Source: CAWBVG01 sp963792175 (GTDB taxonomy: Bacteria > Acidobacteriota > Vicinamibacteria > Vicinamibacterales > CAVVIG01). From it: DNA of 64,000 nucleotides. The notes beneath the pieces were generated by a model. That model was given only the letters and a program-made list of their open reading frames with translations, was not told where the DNA came from and did not search any database. The stretch covers positions 248,001 through 312,000 of the forward strand of contig CAWBVG010000031.1 in NCBI GenBank assembly GCA_963792175.1. The letters are read 5' to 3'. The position numbers and the translations under genes were made by a program. This document shows positions 10,350 to 20,044 of this stretch, piece after piece. Each line of letters starts with the position of its first letter. Position 1 is the stretch's first letter.

Positions 10350-11442
10350 CGGATCGGCCGCATCGCCGCTTCAATCCGTTGCGAGGCGAGTGGGTGATTG
10401 TCTCGGCCGGCCGCAACGCGCGACCGTGGCAAGGGCGTATCGAGACGCCGGAACCGGCGCAGCCGCCAGAGTACGACGCGAACTGTTATCTCTGTCCCGG
10501 CAACGAGCGCGCTCACGGTGTCCGGAACCCGCGCTATGCGTCGACCTTCGCGTTCGACAACGACTTCCCCGCGCTCGCTCCGGAGCCGGGATTCGGGATT
10601 CGGGATCCGCAGCCGGAGCCGCCGAGCTCCCGGCTCCCGACTGCCCGACTCCCGGATCCCGACTCCTGCTCGCCCGTCCGGAACGCGGCCTCTGTCGTGT
10701 GCTCTGCTTTTCCCCGCGTCACGACCTCACGCTGCCTCGGATGGAGACACCCGAGATTCGTCAGGTGATCGATTTGTGGGCCGAGGAATACGCGGCCGCC
10801 GCCGCGCTGCCGTGGGCCCGTTACGCGATGGCCTTCGAAAACCGTGGCACGCAGATGGGCGCCAGCAATCCGCACCCACACGGACAGTTCTGGGCCACTG
10901 AAAGCGTGCCAAACGAACCCGCGCGAGAGCGCCTCGCCTTCGACGAGTACCGCGCCGCGCACGGCCGCTGTCTCCTGTGCGAGTACATGCAGCGCGAGGC
11001 GCAGCAGGGCGAACGGCTGGTATGCGGGAACGATCATTTCGTCGCTCTGGTGCCGTTCTGGGCGATGTGGCCGTTCGAAACGCTCGTCGTGGCGCGCCGG
11101 CACCTCGCGGCGATCGAGGCGCTGGACAACGTCGAGCGTGACGCGCTCGCCGACGTGCTCAAACGGTTGACGACTCGCTACGACAACCTGTTCGAGACGC
11201 CGTTTCCGTACTCGATGGGCGTGCATCAGCAGCCGATGCGCGACGCCGGTCACGACTGGCATCTTCATCTGCATTTCTACCCGCCGCTGCTGCGCTCGGC
11301 TACGATTCGCAAGTTCATGGTCGGCTTTGAGATGCTCGGCTCGCCGCAGCGCGATTTTTCGCCCGAGGACGCCGCGGCGCGGCTGCAGGCGGTGGGGGAG
11401 ACGCACGTGCACCGGCGTGCCGGCGCCGAGGCGCGACCATGA
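10346..11442 (+). CDS. galT: galactose-1-phosphate uridylyltransferase with repeat insertion, frameshifted
   Basis: Transfers UMP from UDP-glucose to galactose-1-phosphate. N-terminal RRFNPLRGEWVIVSAGRNAR and a CxxC (NCYLCPGNERAHG) match the family, as does CRVLCFSPRHDLTLPRM. The active-site loop is NPHPHGQFWATESVPNEP. The C-terminal half includes GVHQQPMRDAGHDWHLHLHF. Between DNDFPALAPEPG and LLLARPERGLCRV lies about 80 bases of heptamer repeat (10585-10667), far longer than the usual short linker, and the reading frame changes inside it. This is a satellite insertion in a coding loop. The start overlaps the galK stop and the stop TGA overlaps the next ATG. Confidence 0.9.
10585..10667. repeat. 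heptamer satellite inside galT
   Basis: About 83 bases made of GGGATTC-type heptamers followed, after a short spacer, by CCCGACT-type heptamers, so the two halves are partly complementary (GGGATCC against GGATCCC). It is the same kind of repeat as the intergenic array at 30157-30437 but lies within the galT reading frame and contains its frame change. Confidence 0.75.
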
Positions 11443-13215
11443 ATCGCCGCGAGTTTCTCGCGCTGGCGGCGCTGCCGCTGGCGCAGTTGCTGGATCAGAA
11501 GGATCTCCGCCGATTGCCGGGTGCCGTCATCGGCGTGGATGGACGCCGCCTGGATGACGTCGAACTGATCCGCGACTGGACAGGGCCGCTGTGCCGATCG
11601 CGTCTCGTCAACCGCGGCCGGTCCGCCGTACGAATCCAGGAAGCCGTGCTCGTCGACGTCGAGCTGCAGTTCCCCCCGTCGACCGGGCTGTACGGCGAAG
11701 GCTTTCAGATGCTCAGCCAGACCGCTGGCACGCTCGGGTCGCCGGTCGACCTCAGTCAATACACCGACGCGAAGCATTACCGCATCTCGACGTCCGAAGG
11801 CGCCCGCGCCTTCTATGGTCTGCTCACGCTCACGCCGCCGGAGGGCGACACGACGCTGTGTGCGTTCACGTCGTGCGCGAAATTCAGCGGACGGTTCGAG
11901 ATCGCGCCTCGCGACCCTGCCAAGATCACGCTGCGGGCGGTCGTCGACACGGAGGGCCTTTCACTCGGGCCCGATGAAACCTGGGTTCTCGAAGATCTCC
12001 TCGTGACGTCAGGAGCGGATCGTTCGCGCCTGCTCGCTGATGTCGCCGGCCGTCTGGCAGCGCGCCACCCGCCGCTGCAGGCGCGAACGCCGCCGACCGG
12101 CTGGTGCTCGTGGTATTGCTTCGGGCCGAGTGTGACGGCGCAGCAGGTGCGCGACAACCTCGACGTCATCGCCACCAGCATGCCCGCCCTGCGCTACGTG
12201 CAGATCGACGACGGCTACCAGAGCGCGATGGGCGACTGGCTCGACACCGGCGCGGCGTTCGGCGGCAACGTGCGCACGGTGCTGGCGGATATTCGTCAGC
12301 GTGGATTCGAGCCGGCGATTTGGGTCGCTCCGTTCGTCGCGGAGGAGAAATCGGCGCTCTTCCAATCCCATCCCCACTGGTTCATCACAGATGCGGACGG
12401 TGCGCCGCTGCGTTCCGATCGCGTCACGTTCGGTGGCTGGCGTCGCGGTCCGTGGTACGCGCTCGACGGCACGCATCCCGAAGCGCAATCGCATCTCGAA
12501 CGCGTGTTCCGGACGATGCGAACCGAATGGGGCTGCACCTACTTCAAGCTCGACGCCAACTTCTGGGGTGCGATGCACGGCGGACGGTTCCACGACGCGC
12601 GCGCGACACGCGTCGAGGCCTACCGCCGCGGCATGGAGGCGGTGGTTCGCGGCGCGGGCGACAGCTTCCTCCTCGGCTGCAATCACCCGATCTGGCCGTC
12701 GCTCGGCCTGATCCACGGATCGCGCAGCTCGAACGACATCAAGCGCACGTGGGATCGCATCAAGACCACCGGATTTCAGAACCTGCAGCGCAACTGGCAG
12801 AACGGGCGTCTGTGGTGGAACGATCCGGATGCGATTGTGCTGGCGAGCGACCTGACCGATGCCGAGTGTCAATTTCACGCGTCGGTCATCTATGCGAGCG
12901 GCGGGATGGTGCTGTCCGGCGACGATCTGACGAAGCTGCCGCCCGCCCGCGCGGCGATGCTCAGGAAACTCGTGCCGCCGACCGGCGTCGCCGCCGCGTT
13001 CGATGACGCCTCGCTCCGGCTTGGAACCGTGACGCTGCCGGGCGCACGCATGCTGTGCCTGTTCAATTGGGACGACGCACCGGAGTCCCGGACGGTTCGC
13101 GTGGGCGCGGGCAGCGGTCACCGATTTCTGGACCGGTGAAACACTGACGCCGCGTGCAGGTTCACTCGAGATCGCGATGGCCCCGCGCTCGTCGCGCGTG
13201 CTCAAGGTGTCATGA
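11439..13215 (+). CDS. alpha-galactosidase-like glycoside hydrolase (GH36-type), one frameshift near the end
   Basis: Secreted TIM-barrel glycosidase of about 591 residues. MNRREFLALAALPLAQLL is a short Tat-like or Sec signal. After an N-terminal beta domain come GWCSWYCFGPSVTAQQVRDN, LRYVQIDDGYQSAMGDW and YFKLDANFWGAMHGGRF, with Asp of KLD as likely nucleophile. GCNHPIWPSLGLIHGSRSSN then DIKRTW holds the likely acid/base Asp. A C-terminal beta domain (MLCLFNWDDAPESRTV) follows. One indel near 13118 hides the end, which reads TDFWTGETLTPRAGSLEIAM and stops at 13213-13215. ATGA overlaps on both sides place it in the galK-galT operon. The exact linkage it cuts is not certain. Confidence 0.8.
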
Positions 13216-14533
13216 AGTTGGCCACCGCGGACGGAACGGCGGCGGACACCGGGACCCGCGACCAGTCGGGCGGCGCGTTCGTCGTCGCCACTGCGTTTGC
13301 CGCGCTCTTTTCCGTCGTCGGGCTCGCGCTGTACGGGCTGCCGCTCTACTACGACTTCATGGTGCGCGAGTTCGGCTGGTCGAGGACGATGGTGACGTCC
13401 GGCAATGCGATCAGCAAGCTCGTGGTCGGGCCGTTGTTCGGGTTCGCGGCCGGATGGATTGTCGATCGGTTCGGACCGCGCCGGCTGATGATGGCCGGGA
13501 TTCTGATGGCGGGCGGCGCGCTCGTCGGCCTGGGCCTGACGTCCGCGGCCTGGACGTTCTACTTTTTCTATTTCTTCAACGCGCTGGGCTACGTCTGCGG
13601 CGGCCCGCTGCCGTGTCAGGTGCTGGTGTCGCGCTGGTTCGATCGCACGCGTGGCAAGGCGATGGGCATCGCGTACCTCGGGATCGGCATCGGCGGCGCC
13701 GCCGTTCCGCTGCTGTCGCACTGGCTCACGGATCTGTTCGGGTGGCGCGGATCGCTTCAGGCGGTCGGCGTGCTGATCGTCCTGATCGCGTTGCCGATGG
13801 CGTTTTTCGTGCGCGAGGCGCCACTAGGCGCCGGCGATCGTCGCCTTCGCTCGCAGGGCCGCGAGCTCCGGCGACGCTGCCCTGCGACAAGGCTCAGGGC
13901 GACCCCGAGTAGCGTCGAGGCGGTGAAAGGCTCGCCCTACGTAAGATCCTTGCGACGCCGGCCTTCTATCTTCTTGCGCTGGGCAGCATGTGCTCGATTG
14001 CGGCGGTGGGCGGCACCAATCAGCACCTGAAACTGTTTCTCAGCCTGGATCGCGGCTACTCGCAGGGCGACGCGGCGCAGGTGATTTCGCTCGTGCTCGC
14101 GGTCAGCATTGCCGGCCGGCTGCTCATGGGATGGCTGGCCGACCGCATGCCGCGCAAGCGCGTGATGCTCATCATCTATCTCCTGGTCGCCGGCGCGATT
14201 CCGCTGCTCCTGGTGCGGACGTCAACGTGGTCGATGTACGCCTTTGCCGTGATCTTCGGTCTCGGGCTTGGCGGCGAGTACCTGATCATTCCGCTCATGG
14301 CGGGGGAGTTGTTCGGCATCGGCGTCCTCGGTCGCGTGATGGGCATCGTGCTGACGGCCGACGGCGTGGCCGAGGCGACCGCGCCGATGCTCGTCGGCAA
14401 ACTCCGGGACCGCCTCGGCAGTTACGATACCGGCTTCATCGTGCTGGTGGGCGCGGCGCTGGTCGGTGCTGTCGCTATCGCGCTCCTTCCTGAACGTCGA
14501 TCGGAAGCCAATCAGCTAGCCCCCAGCCCCTAG
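13212..14533 (+). CDS. MFS transporter (OFA/monocarboxylate-like), interrupted by hairpin repeat
   Basis: Twelve-helix inner-membrane carrier. The first half includes GLPLYYDFMVREFGWSRTMV and the MFS loop FAAGWIVDRFGPRRLMMAGI; the second half includes SIAGRLLMGWLADRMPRKRV and MGIVLTADGVAEATAPMLVG. In the central cytoplasmic loop, between helices 6 and 7, about 95 bases of repeat (13830-13925) lengthen the loop and shift the frame. The last residues, NQLAPSP, are encoded by an intergenic CTAGCCCC repeat that has run into the gene. Start ATG 13212 overlaps the previous stop. The substrate is unknown; sugar acid or oligosaccharide transport would suit the operon. Confidence 0.83.
13830..13925. 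repeat. double hairpin repeat within MFS coding sequence
   Basis: Two adjacent inverted repeats. The first has arms GTCGCC/GGCGAC around a TTCGCT...GAGCTCC core. The second has GCCCTG/CAGGGC and continues GACCCCGAG. The first matches the dispersed hairpin family seen at 16703, 20830, 34308 and 52835. It lies in the inter-domain loop and coincides with the frame change. Confidence 0.65.
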
Positions 14534-14541
14534 CCCCGACT
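14513..14541. repeat. CTAGCCCC repeat, copy 1
   Basis: Tandem units of the form CTAGCCC(C) overlap the 3' end and stop codon of the MFS gene and fill the gap before the mannonate dehydratase start. Related copies lie at 18412-18587, 22752-22812 and 55962-55987. Confidence 0.75.
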
Positions 14542-14545
14542 CCTT

Positions 14546-15755
14546 ATGCGAATCACAGACGCGCAAAGTCATCATCTGCAGTCCCGGACGGAACTTCGTC
14601 ACGCTCAAGCTCGTGACCGAAGACGGTGTGTACGGTCTTGGCGACGCGACGCTGAACGGCCGCGAGCTCGCGGTGGCGAGCTATTTGAGCGATCACGTGA
14701 TTCCGCTCCTCATCAATCGCGACGCGCGACGGATCGAGGACATGTGGCAATACCTGTACAAAGGCGCGTACTGGCGGCGTGGCCCGGTCACGATGTCGGC
14801 GATCAGCGCGGTCGATACGGCGCTCTGGGACATCCTGGGCAAGACGGTCAACGCGCCCGTCTATCGCCTGCTCGGGGGCGCGTCCCGCGACTCGGTGATG
14901 GTGTACGGCCACGCCAACGGCTCGACGCCCGACGAGACGGTGCACGCGGTGCAGGAGTACCTCTCGATGGGCTATCGCGCCATCCGCGCCCAGTGCGCCA
15001 TCCCCGGCGTCGTCAATGCCTACGGTGTCGGTCGCGGCACGATGTATTACGAGCCGGCGCAGAAAGGCATGCCGCTCGAGAGCGTCTGGAGCACCGAGCG
15101 CTACCTCGATTTCGTGCCGCCGCTATTCGAGCGCCTTCGCCGCGAGGTCGGCTTCGACGTGCATCTGCTGCACGACGTGCATCACCGCCTGACGCCGATC
15201 GAGGCGGCGCGGCTCGGCAAGAGCCTGGAGCCGTACCGGCTGTTCTGGCTGGAGGATCCGGTGCCGGCGGAAAACCAGGCTGCCTTCCGCACGATCCGCC
15301 ACCACACGACGACGCCGATCGCTGTCGGCGAGGTCTTCAACACCATCCACGACTGTCAGCAGCTCATCGAAGAGGAGCTGATCGACTACATCCGCATGAC
15401 CGTCGTCCATGGCGGCGGCATCAGCCATCTGCGGAAGATTGCCGCGCTTGGCGAACTGCATCACGTTCGAACCGGATCGCACGGCGCGACCGATCTGGGT
15501 CCGGTGTCGCTGGCGGCGGCGCTGCACTTCGACCTCAGCGTCCACAACTTCGGCATCCAGGAGTACATGCGGCACACGCCGGAGACCGACGCTGTCTTTC
15601 CTCATGCCTATCGATTCGAACACGGCGCCATGCATCCCGGCGACAAGCCGGGGCTGGGCGTCGACATCGATGAGATACTCGCCGCGCAGTATCCGTACGA
15701 GAGGGCTTATCTTCCCGTGAACCGCAAACTGGATGGAACGGTGCACTCATGGTGA
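14546..15755 (+). CDS. manD: D-mannonate dehydratase (enolase superfamily, ManD type), one frameshift
   Basis: Dehydrates D-mannonate to 2-keto-3-deoxygluconate using Mg2+. The start reads MRITDA; removing one C at about 14566 gives KVIICSPGRNFVTLKLVTED, running into GVYGLGDATLNGRELAVASY, a close match to the family. Further matches are YLYKGAYWRRGPVTMSAISA, GYRAIRAQCAIPGV, the metal-binding region DVHLLHDVHHRLTP, FWLEDPVPAENQAAF and a C-terminal HNFGIQEYM. It is 403 residues long, as usual. Its product feeds KdgK and Eda at 29.5-31.5 kb. The stop overlaps the next gene's ATG. Confidence 0.93.
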
Positions 15756-16683
15756 CACGACGCCAATTCCTGACCGGCCTGTCGGCAACCTACGTCGTGT
15801 CCGGCCTGTCGAGGACCGCCGGTGCGGCAAACGCGCTGCCGATCAAATACGGCTATGCGGCGATCACGTGGGGCGCCGACATCGTCAAGGCGATGGAGGA
15901 CATCTCGGCAGTCGGGTTCCGCGCGATTCAGCTGCGCGGCGAAGCGTTCGCGCAGTTTGGCGACAAGCCGAAGGCGCTGCGGGAACTGCTCGACAAACAT
16001 CGCCTGACCTTCGCCGTGCTCTCGAGCGGCAACCTGTCCATCGATCCGGCGCGCGAGCAGGAGATGCTCACGCTGCACACGCAGCACGCGCAGTTCGTGA
16101 AAGACGCCGGCGGACTGTACCTCCAGGTGATCGACGAGCGGCCGAAAGGACGGGAGGTGGTGCCGGACGACTATCGTCGCCTCGGCCGTCTGATGACGGA
16201 ACTGGGCAAGCGCACAGGCAACCTCGGTGTGCCGCTGGTGTACCACCATCACATGAACAGCACGGGCGAGAAGCCGCACGAAGTCGCCGCCGTGCTGGAC
16301 GCCGCCGACAAGCGTCACGTGCGGCTGCTGTTCGACGTCGCGCACTATCAACAGGGCGGCGGCGATCCGGTGGCGGCGATTCGCACCTACCGCGACTGGA
16401 TTGACGTCGTGCACTTGAAAGACGTGCGGCCGGCCCCCGAGTCGGGTGGGTCGAGCGGGCCAGGCGGGTCGCGTGGGTCAGGCGGGGCGAGTCCCTATCA
16501 GTTCGTGGAGCTGGGGCGTGGACGGGTCGATCTGCCGGCGTCTTCGCGGTTCTGCGGCAGATCAATTACCGGAAGTGGGCGATCGTCGAGCTCGATCGAG
16601 TGCCTGATCCAGGCCGCACCCCGAAAGAGGCGGCCGAGACCAACAAACGCTACCTGCTCGAGACGATGCACCAGACGCTGTAG
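15749..16683 (+). CDS. sugar phosphate isomerase/epimerase (AP-endonuclease-like TIM barrel), Tat-exported, frameshifted
   Basis: Begins with a twin-arginine signal (MVTRRQFLTGLSATYVVSGL), so it probably acts in the periplasm. The TIM barrel carries GYAAITWGADIVKAMEDI, PLVYHHHMNSTGEKPHE, RLLFDVAHYQQGGGDP and IDVVHLKDVRP, with His/Asp/Glu metal ligands as in xylose-isomerase-like barrels. After HLKDVRPAPE comes a Gly/Ser-rich insert (SGGSSGPGGSRGSGGASP) from a GGGTC-type DNA repeat. A frame change near 16520 follows; the repaired end reads INYRKWAIVELDRVPDPGRT to ETMHQTL. The true reaction is unknown. It overlaps the manD stop and closes the plus-strand operon. Confidence 0.8.
16440..16496. 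repeat. G-rich short repeat in isomerase coding sequence
   Basis: Repeated GGGTCGGGTGGGTCGAGCGG-like units encode the Gly/Ser-rich loop of the isomerase. The run is directional and G-rich on the coding strand. Confidence 0.6.
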
Positions 16684-16702
16684 GTCCGCCGGGAACATGA
16701 CG

Positions 16703-16840
16703 TGTCCCGCCGTAGCTCCCCCGTGAACTGTGGAGCGAAGGCGGAACCTGTCCCGCCGTAGCTCCCCCCGTGAACTGTGGAGCGAAGGCGGAACCTGTCC
16801 GCCGTAGCTCCGCACGAGACCGGTGGAGCGATGGCGGAAG
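16703..16840. repeat. three tandem 46-47 base hairpin units
   Basis: Units start at 16703, 16749 and 16796, each beginning TGTCC(C)GCCGTAGCTCC and ending GGAGCGAAGGCGGAA. The first two are nearly identical; the third is diverged. Ends GCCGTAGCTCC and GGAGCGAAGGCGG are partly complementary, so each unit can form a hairpin. They follow the isomerase stop. Confidence 0.85.
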
Positions 16841-16990
16841 CCGCGAAGACACGAAGAATCACAGGAGGTTAGAAGGGCAGGAGGCTGCGTCAGATACGGT
16901 TCGACGGCCGTCGCAAAGCGACGGGCGACCCGTCGAACCGTGACGACCGAAGCGTCTTCGTCTCCTGAACTCCTGACCTCCTGTAATCCG
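16838..16990. terminator. nested hairpin between convergent genes
   Basis: The core has perfect 12-base arms ACGGTTCGACGG (16896-16907) and CCGTCGAACCGT (16930-16941). Inside is a second stem CCGTCGC/GCGACGG with an AAA loop. Flanking tracts are also roughly complementary (CACAGGAGG against CCTCCTGT, GAAGACACGAAG against CTTCGTC). Placed between two convergent genes, it is a likely bidirectional terminator, though it lacks a T run. Confidence 0.5.
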
Positions 16991-17007
16991 TGTGGAGGTC
17001 GAGCAGC

Positions 17008-18364
17008 TCAGTCGCGAAGGCGAACGGGTTCCAGTCTCGGCGTGAGGATCTGGACCACCAGCGAGCGCCGTCAGGTACGCGCCGCCGGCGATCATCAGTA
17101 CTGTCGTGTAGCTGCCGGTCATCTGCAGCACGTAGCCGACGAGTTTCGCGATCATCATCCCGCCGACCGCTCCGGCAAACCCGCCGAGGCCGACGACCGA
17201 GCCGATGGCCTGCCGCGGAAACATGTCCGTCGCGAGGGTGAAGCAGTTGGCGGACCATCCCTGGTGCGCCGCCGTCGCGAGGCTGATCAGCGCCACCGCG
17301 CCCCACATGCTGTGCACGCTCGCCGCGGCGACGATCGGCACGACCGCGATCGCGCAGATCAGCATGGCGGTCTTGCGCGCGGCATTCACGCTCCAGCCCC
17401 GGCGGATCAGCGACGAGGACAGCCACCCGCCACCGACGCTGCCGATGTCCGCGACCACATAGATGACGATGATCGGCGGTCCGAGCTGCAGCAGGGACAA
17501 CCCGTATGTGCGGCTGAAGAAGTCGGGCAGCCAGAACAGGTACATCCACCAGATCGGATCGGTGAGAAACTTCGCCGCGGCGAACGACCAGGTCTGTCGA
17601 TAGCCGAAGAGGCTTGCCCACGGCATATGCGTCGCCGGCACCGCCGGGTCGCTGGTGATGAACGCGCGCTCCGACGCGCTGAGCCGGGGATGACGATCGG
17701 GCTTCTCGTACACCATCAGCCACGCGATCAGCCACCCGAATCCAAGGAAGCCCGTCAGCACGAATGCCCAGTACCAGCCGAACCGCGCCGTGATGAACGG
17801 CACCGTCATCGGCGTGATCACCGCGCCGATGTTGGTGCCGGCGTTGAACAGCCCGGTCGCGAACGCGCGCTCGCGCTGCGGGAACCATTCCGCGACGGTT
17901 TTGATCGCGGCGGGGAAGTTTCCCGATTCGCCGAGTCCCAGGACGAAGCGCACGAGAATGAAGCCGGCCACCGATGCGGAGTAGGTGAGGCCGACGGTGC
18001 CGAGAAGAACGGCCGCCGCCGGACCGAAGCGCTCGACCTCCGCGGCCGCCATGGCGGCCAGCGACCAGATCGTCAACGCGAGCGCGAAGCCGCGCTTGAT
18101 GCCCAGGCGATCCATCACGCGGCCGGCGAACAGGAATCCGATCGCGTAGGCGAGCTGGAACGCAAACACGATGTCGCCGTAATCGATTTCGCTCCAGCCG
18201 AATTGCGCCTGCAGTGTCGGTTTGAGAATCCCGATCACCTGGCGATCGACGTAGTTGATGGTCGCGGCGAGAAACAGCAGGCCGCAGATCACCCACCGGA
18301 ACGAGCCGACGCGCCGGGCCGGAGCCTCGATCGGTTGTTCGGTGCGCAGGTTCGGCATCGCCAT
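17008..18364 (-). CDS. exuT: hexuronate/anion MFS transporter (ACS family, ExuT-like)
   Basis: Twelve-helix carrier of the anion:cation symporter family, which imports glucuronate/galacturonate. Signatures include FLAATINYVDRQVIGILKPT, FLFAGRVMDRLGIKRGFAL, GLGESGNFPAAIKTVAEWFP and ATDMFPRQAIGSVVGLGGFA. As written, the frame continues to 16859 through repeat DNA. Removing one G near 17055 gives AVVQILTPRLEPVRLRD and a stop at 17008, the normal family ending, so I end it there. It is followed on the minus strand by repeats and then lies upstream-to-downstream with altronate dehydratase genes, which supports a hexuronate substrate. Confidence 0.87.
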
Positions 18365-18411
18365 AGTGAGTCCTCGATCCTGTCCCGAGTTTTCCGTCGC
18401 TGCTCTGAGTC

Positions 18412-18587
18412 CCGTGTCGGGGCTAGGGGCTGGGGCTAGCTACGTCAGTCCCCAATCCCCATCCCGGTCCCCCGCCTCCGCTCGCAGTGCATCCCTCGCG
18501 AGCTTCGGCGCGGCAGGCTCAGCTAGCCCCGACAAGTATCAGCTAGCCCCTAGCCCCGATGAGTATCAGCTAGCCCCGAGCCCCTCA
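18412..18587. repeat. CTAGCCCC repeat tract, copy 2, with 90-base dispersed element
   Basis: Contains GGGGCTAGGGGCTGGGGCTAG at one end and several CTAGCCCC units at the other. Between them is a segment, CCTCCGCTCGCAGTGCATCC then TCGCGAGCTTCGGCG and CAGGCTCAGCTAGCCCC. The same segment occurs in reverse orientation at about 22790-22900. The uxaA stop codon (18585-18587) is inside the tract edge. Confidence 0.8.
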
Positions 18588-19760
18588 GATCGTCGGATTC
18601 CTGCGATGAATCGCGAACTCGCGATGGCCGAGCCGCTCCGCCGCGGTCGGCCGCCCCGATGCCACGTCGAGCACTTCGTCGAATAACCGGTCGGCGGCGG
18701 CGTCGAGCGTTTCTTCTTCGCTCATCACGCCGCTGACGTCGAGGTCGATATTGTCCGCCATGCCCTGCGCCGTGCGAGCGTTGCCGGTGATCTTGATCAC
18801 CGGGGCGACCGGGTTGCCGGTCGGGGTCCCGAGGCCGGTCGTGAAGACGACGACCTGCGCCCCGCCGCCGACCATGCCGGTGACCGATTCTACGTCGAGC
18901 CCCGGCGTATCCATCACGGTCAGGCCGGGCTTGCTGACGCGCGACGCGTAGGGCACGACCTCCTCGAGCCGCGTGCGCTCGCCGGCCTTGTGCGTCGCGC
19001 CCAGCGACTTCTCCTCGATCGTGGTCAATCCGCCGCGGATGTTGCCGGGCGACGGCTGCGTGCCGCGGATGTCGAGGCCGAGAGCGATCGCTTCGGCTTC
19101 GACGCGGTTGACGACACGCAGCAGGTGCGCGGCGGCCGCGGGAGACGATGCGCGCGCCGCCAGCAGGTGTTCGGCGCCCATGATCTCCGCAATCTCGCCC
19201 AGCACCACCGCGCCGCCGACGTCGACGAGCCGATCGGCGACGCGGCCGACGACCGGGTTCGACGCAAGCCCGGACGTGTAGTCGGAGCCGCCGCATTTCA
19301 CCGACAGGACGATGGACGACGCGGGGCACCAGACGCGATCGATGCGGCTGACGTCCTCCGCCAGCCGGCGCGCGATCTCGATGCCGCGCGCGGTCGCGCG
19401 CACGGTGCCGCCCTCGCCCTGAATCGAGACGATGTGCGCCGGCTTGCCCGATTGACGCGCGGTGTCGGCGAGATACTGGGCGACGAGCTGCTCGCAGCCC
19501 AGCGCGATCACGATGACGGCGCCGACGTTGGGATGGCGGCAGTACGCGGCCAGCGTGTCGTGGGTGACTTGGAGATCCGGCCCCAGCTGGCCGCAGCCGG
19601 CGAGGTGGGGCAGCGCGGTGCCGATCGGCGCGATCGAGGCGGCAATCCGTTCGGCGACGACCGCGGAGCAGATGACGGTCGGCACGACCAGCACGTGATT
19701 GCGCACACCGACCCGGCCGTCAGGCCGGAGATACCCGAGGAACACCGGTCCTGACGTCAT
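18585..19760 (-). CDS. uxaA: altronate dehydratase, large (C-terminal) part, UxaA family
   Basis: Fe/Mn-dependent dehydratase converting D-altronate to 2-keto-3-deoxygluconate. GYLRPDGRVGVRNHVLVVPT, HLAGCGQLGPD, LSVKCGGSDYTSGLASNPVV, GNIRGGLTTIEEKSLG, MDTPGLDVESVTGMVGGGAQ and VFTTGLGTPTGNPVAPVIKI are UxaA/GarD-family signatures. The length of 391 residues fits the catalytic part alone. The N-terminal SAF-like domain is a separate upstream gene, with an ATGA overlap. Start ATG 19760 was chosen for that overlap. The last residues and stop lie at the edge of a CTAGCCCC repeat tract. Confidence 0.92.
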   Translation of the reverse strand: MTSGPVFLGYLRPDGRVGVRNHVLVVPTVICSAVVAERIAASIAPIGTALPHLAGCGQLGPDLQVTHDTLAAYCRHPNVGAVIVIALGCEQLVAQYLADTARQSGKPAHIVSIQGEGGTVRATARGIEIARRLAEDVSRIDRVWCPASSIVLSVKCGGSDYTSGLASNPVVGRVADRLVDVGGAVVLGEIAEIMGAEHLLAARASSPAAAAHLLRVVNRVEAEAIALGLDIRGTQPSPGNIRGGLTTIEEKSLGATHKAGERTRLEEVVPYASRVSKPGLTVMDTPGLDVESVTGMVGGGAQVVVFTTGLGTPTGNPVAPVIKITGNARTAQGMADNIDLDVSGVMSEEETLDAAADRLFDEVLDVASGRPTAAERLGHREFAIHRRNPTI

Positions 19761-20044
19761 CGCGACTCCGCCGCGAGATCGCCGCGTCCGCGGGCGCTCG
19801 CCACGTTGTGCGTGTGCACGTGCGCCCCGGCGGCGATGTCCGCCGACGCCGTCCCGATCGGGCTGCCGTATTTGACGACCGCCTCGCCCGCGCGAATCGC
19901 GCACACCGCGACCTTATGCCCGCGTGGAATCGCTTCGGCCGCGACGACCGTCCACGCGCCGGCGCGCAGCTCGCGCCCCTGGTCGATCGGTTCGAGCGCG
20001 GTCGCCACGTTGTCGCGCTCGCTGATGATCAGCACCGCGTTCAC
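19757..20044 (-). CDS. altronate dehydratase small (SAF-domain) part, UxaA N-terminal family
   Basis: A 95-residue SAF-like domain, usually the N-terminus of one-piece UxaA. It reads NAVLIISERDNVATALEPID, then AIPRGHKVAVCAIRAGEAVV and KYGSPIGTASADIAAGAHVH. The GxHVHTHN end matches the family. It starts at GTG 20044, which overlaps the SDR stop (GTGA), and its stop overlaps the catalytic gene's ATG, so the three are translationally coupled. The split arrangement occurs in other bacteria for altronate and related sugar-acid dehydratases. Confidence 0.88.
   Translation of the reverse strand: MNAVLIISERDNVATALEPIDQGRELRAGAWTVVAAEAIPRGHKVAVCAIRAGEAVVKYGSPIGTASADIAAGAHVHTHNVASARGRGDLAAESR

Noticed and set aside
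12009..13721. A 570-residue minus-strand frame over the GH36-like and MFS genes
   Set aside because: Shadow frame rich in Arg/Glu/His with no recognisable domain, lying opposite clearly conserved genes.
16703..16840. Insertion sequence
   Set aside because: No transposase frame, no terminal inverted repeats beyond the hairpins, and units are only 46-47 bases.
16859..17007. C-terminal extension of the ExuT-like carrier
   Set aside because: It arises from one extra G near 17055; the repaired frame stops at 17008 with a normal family ending, and the extension is translated repeat DNA.
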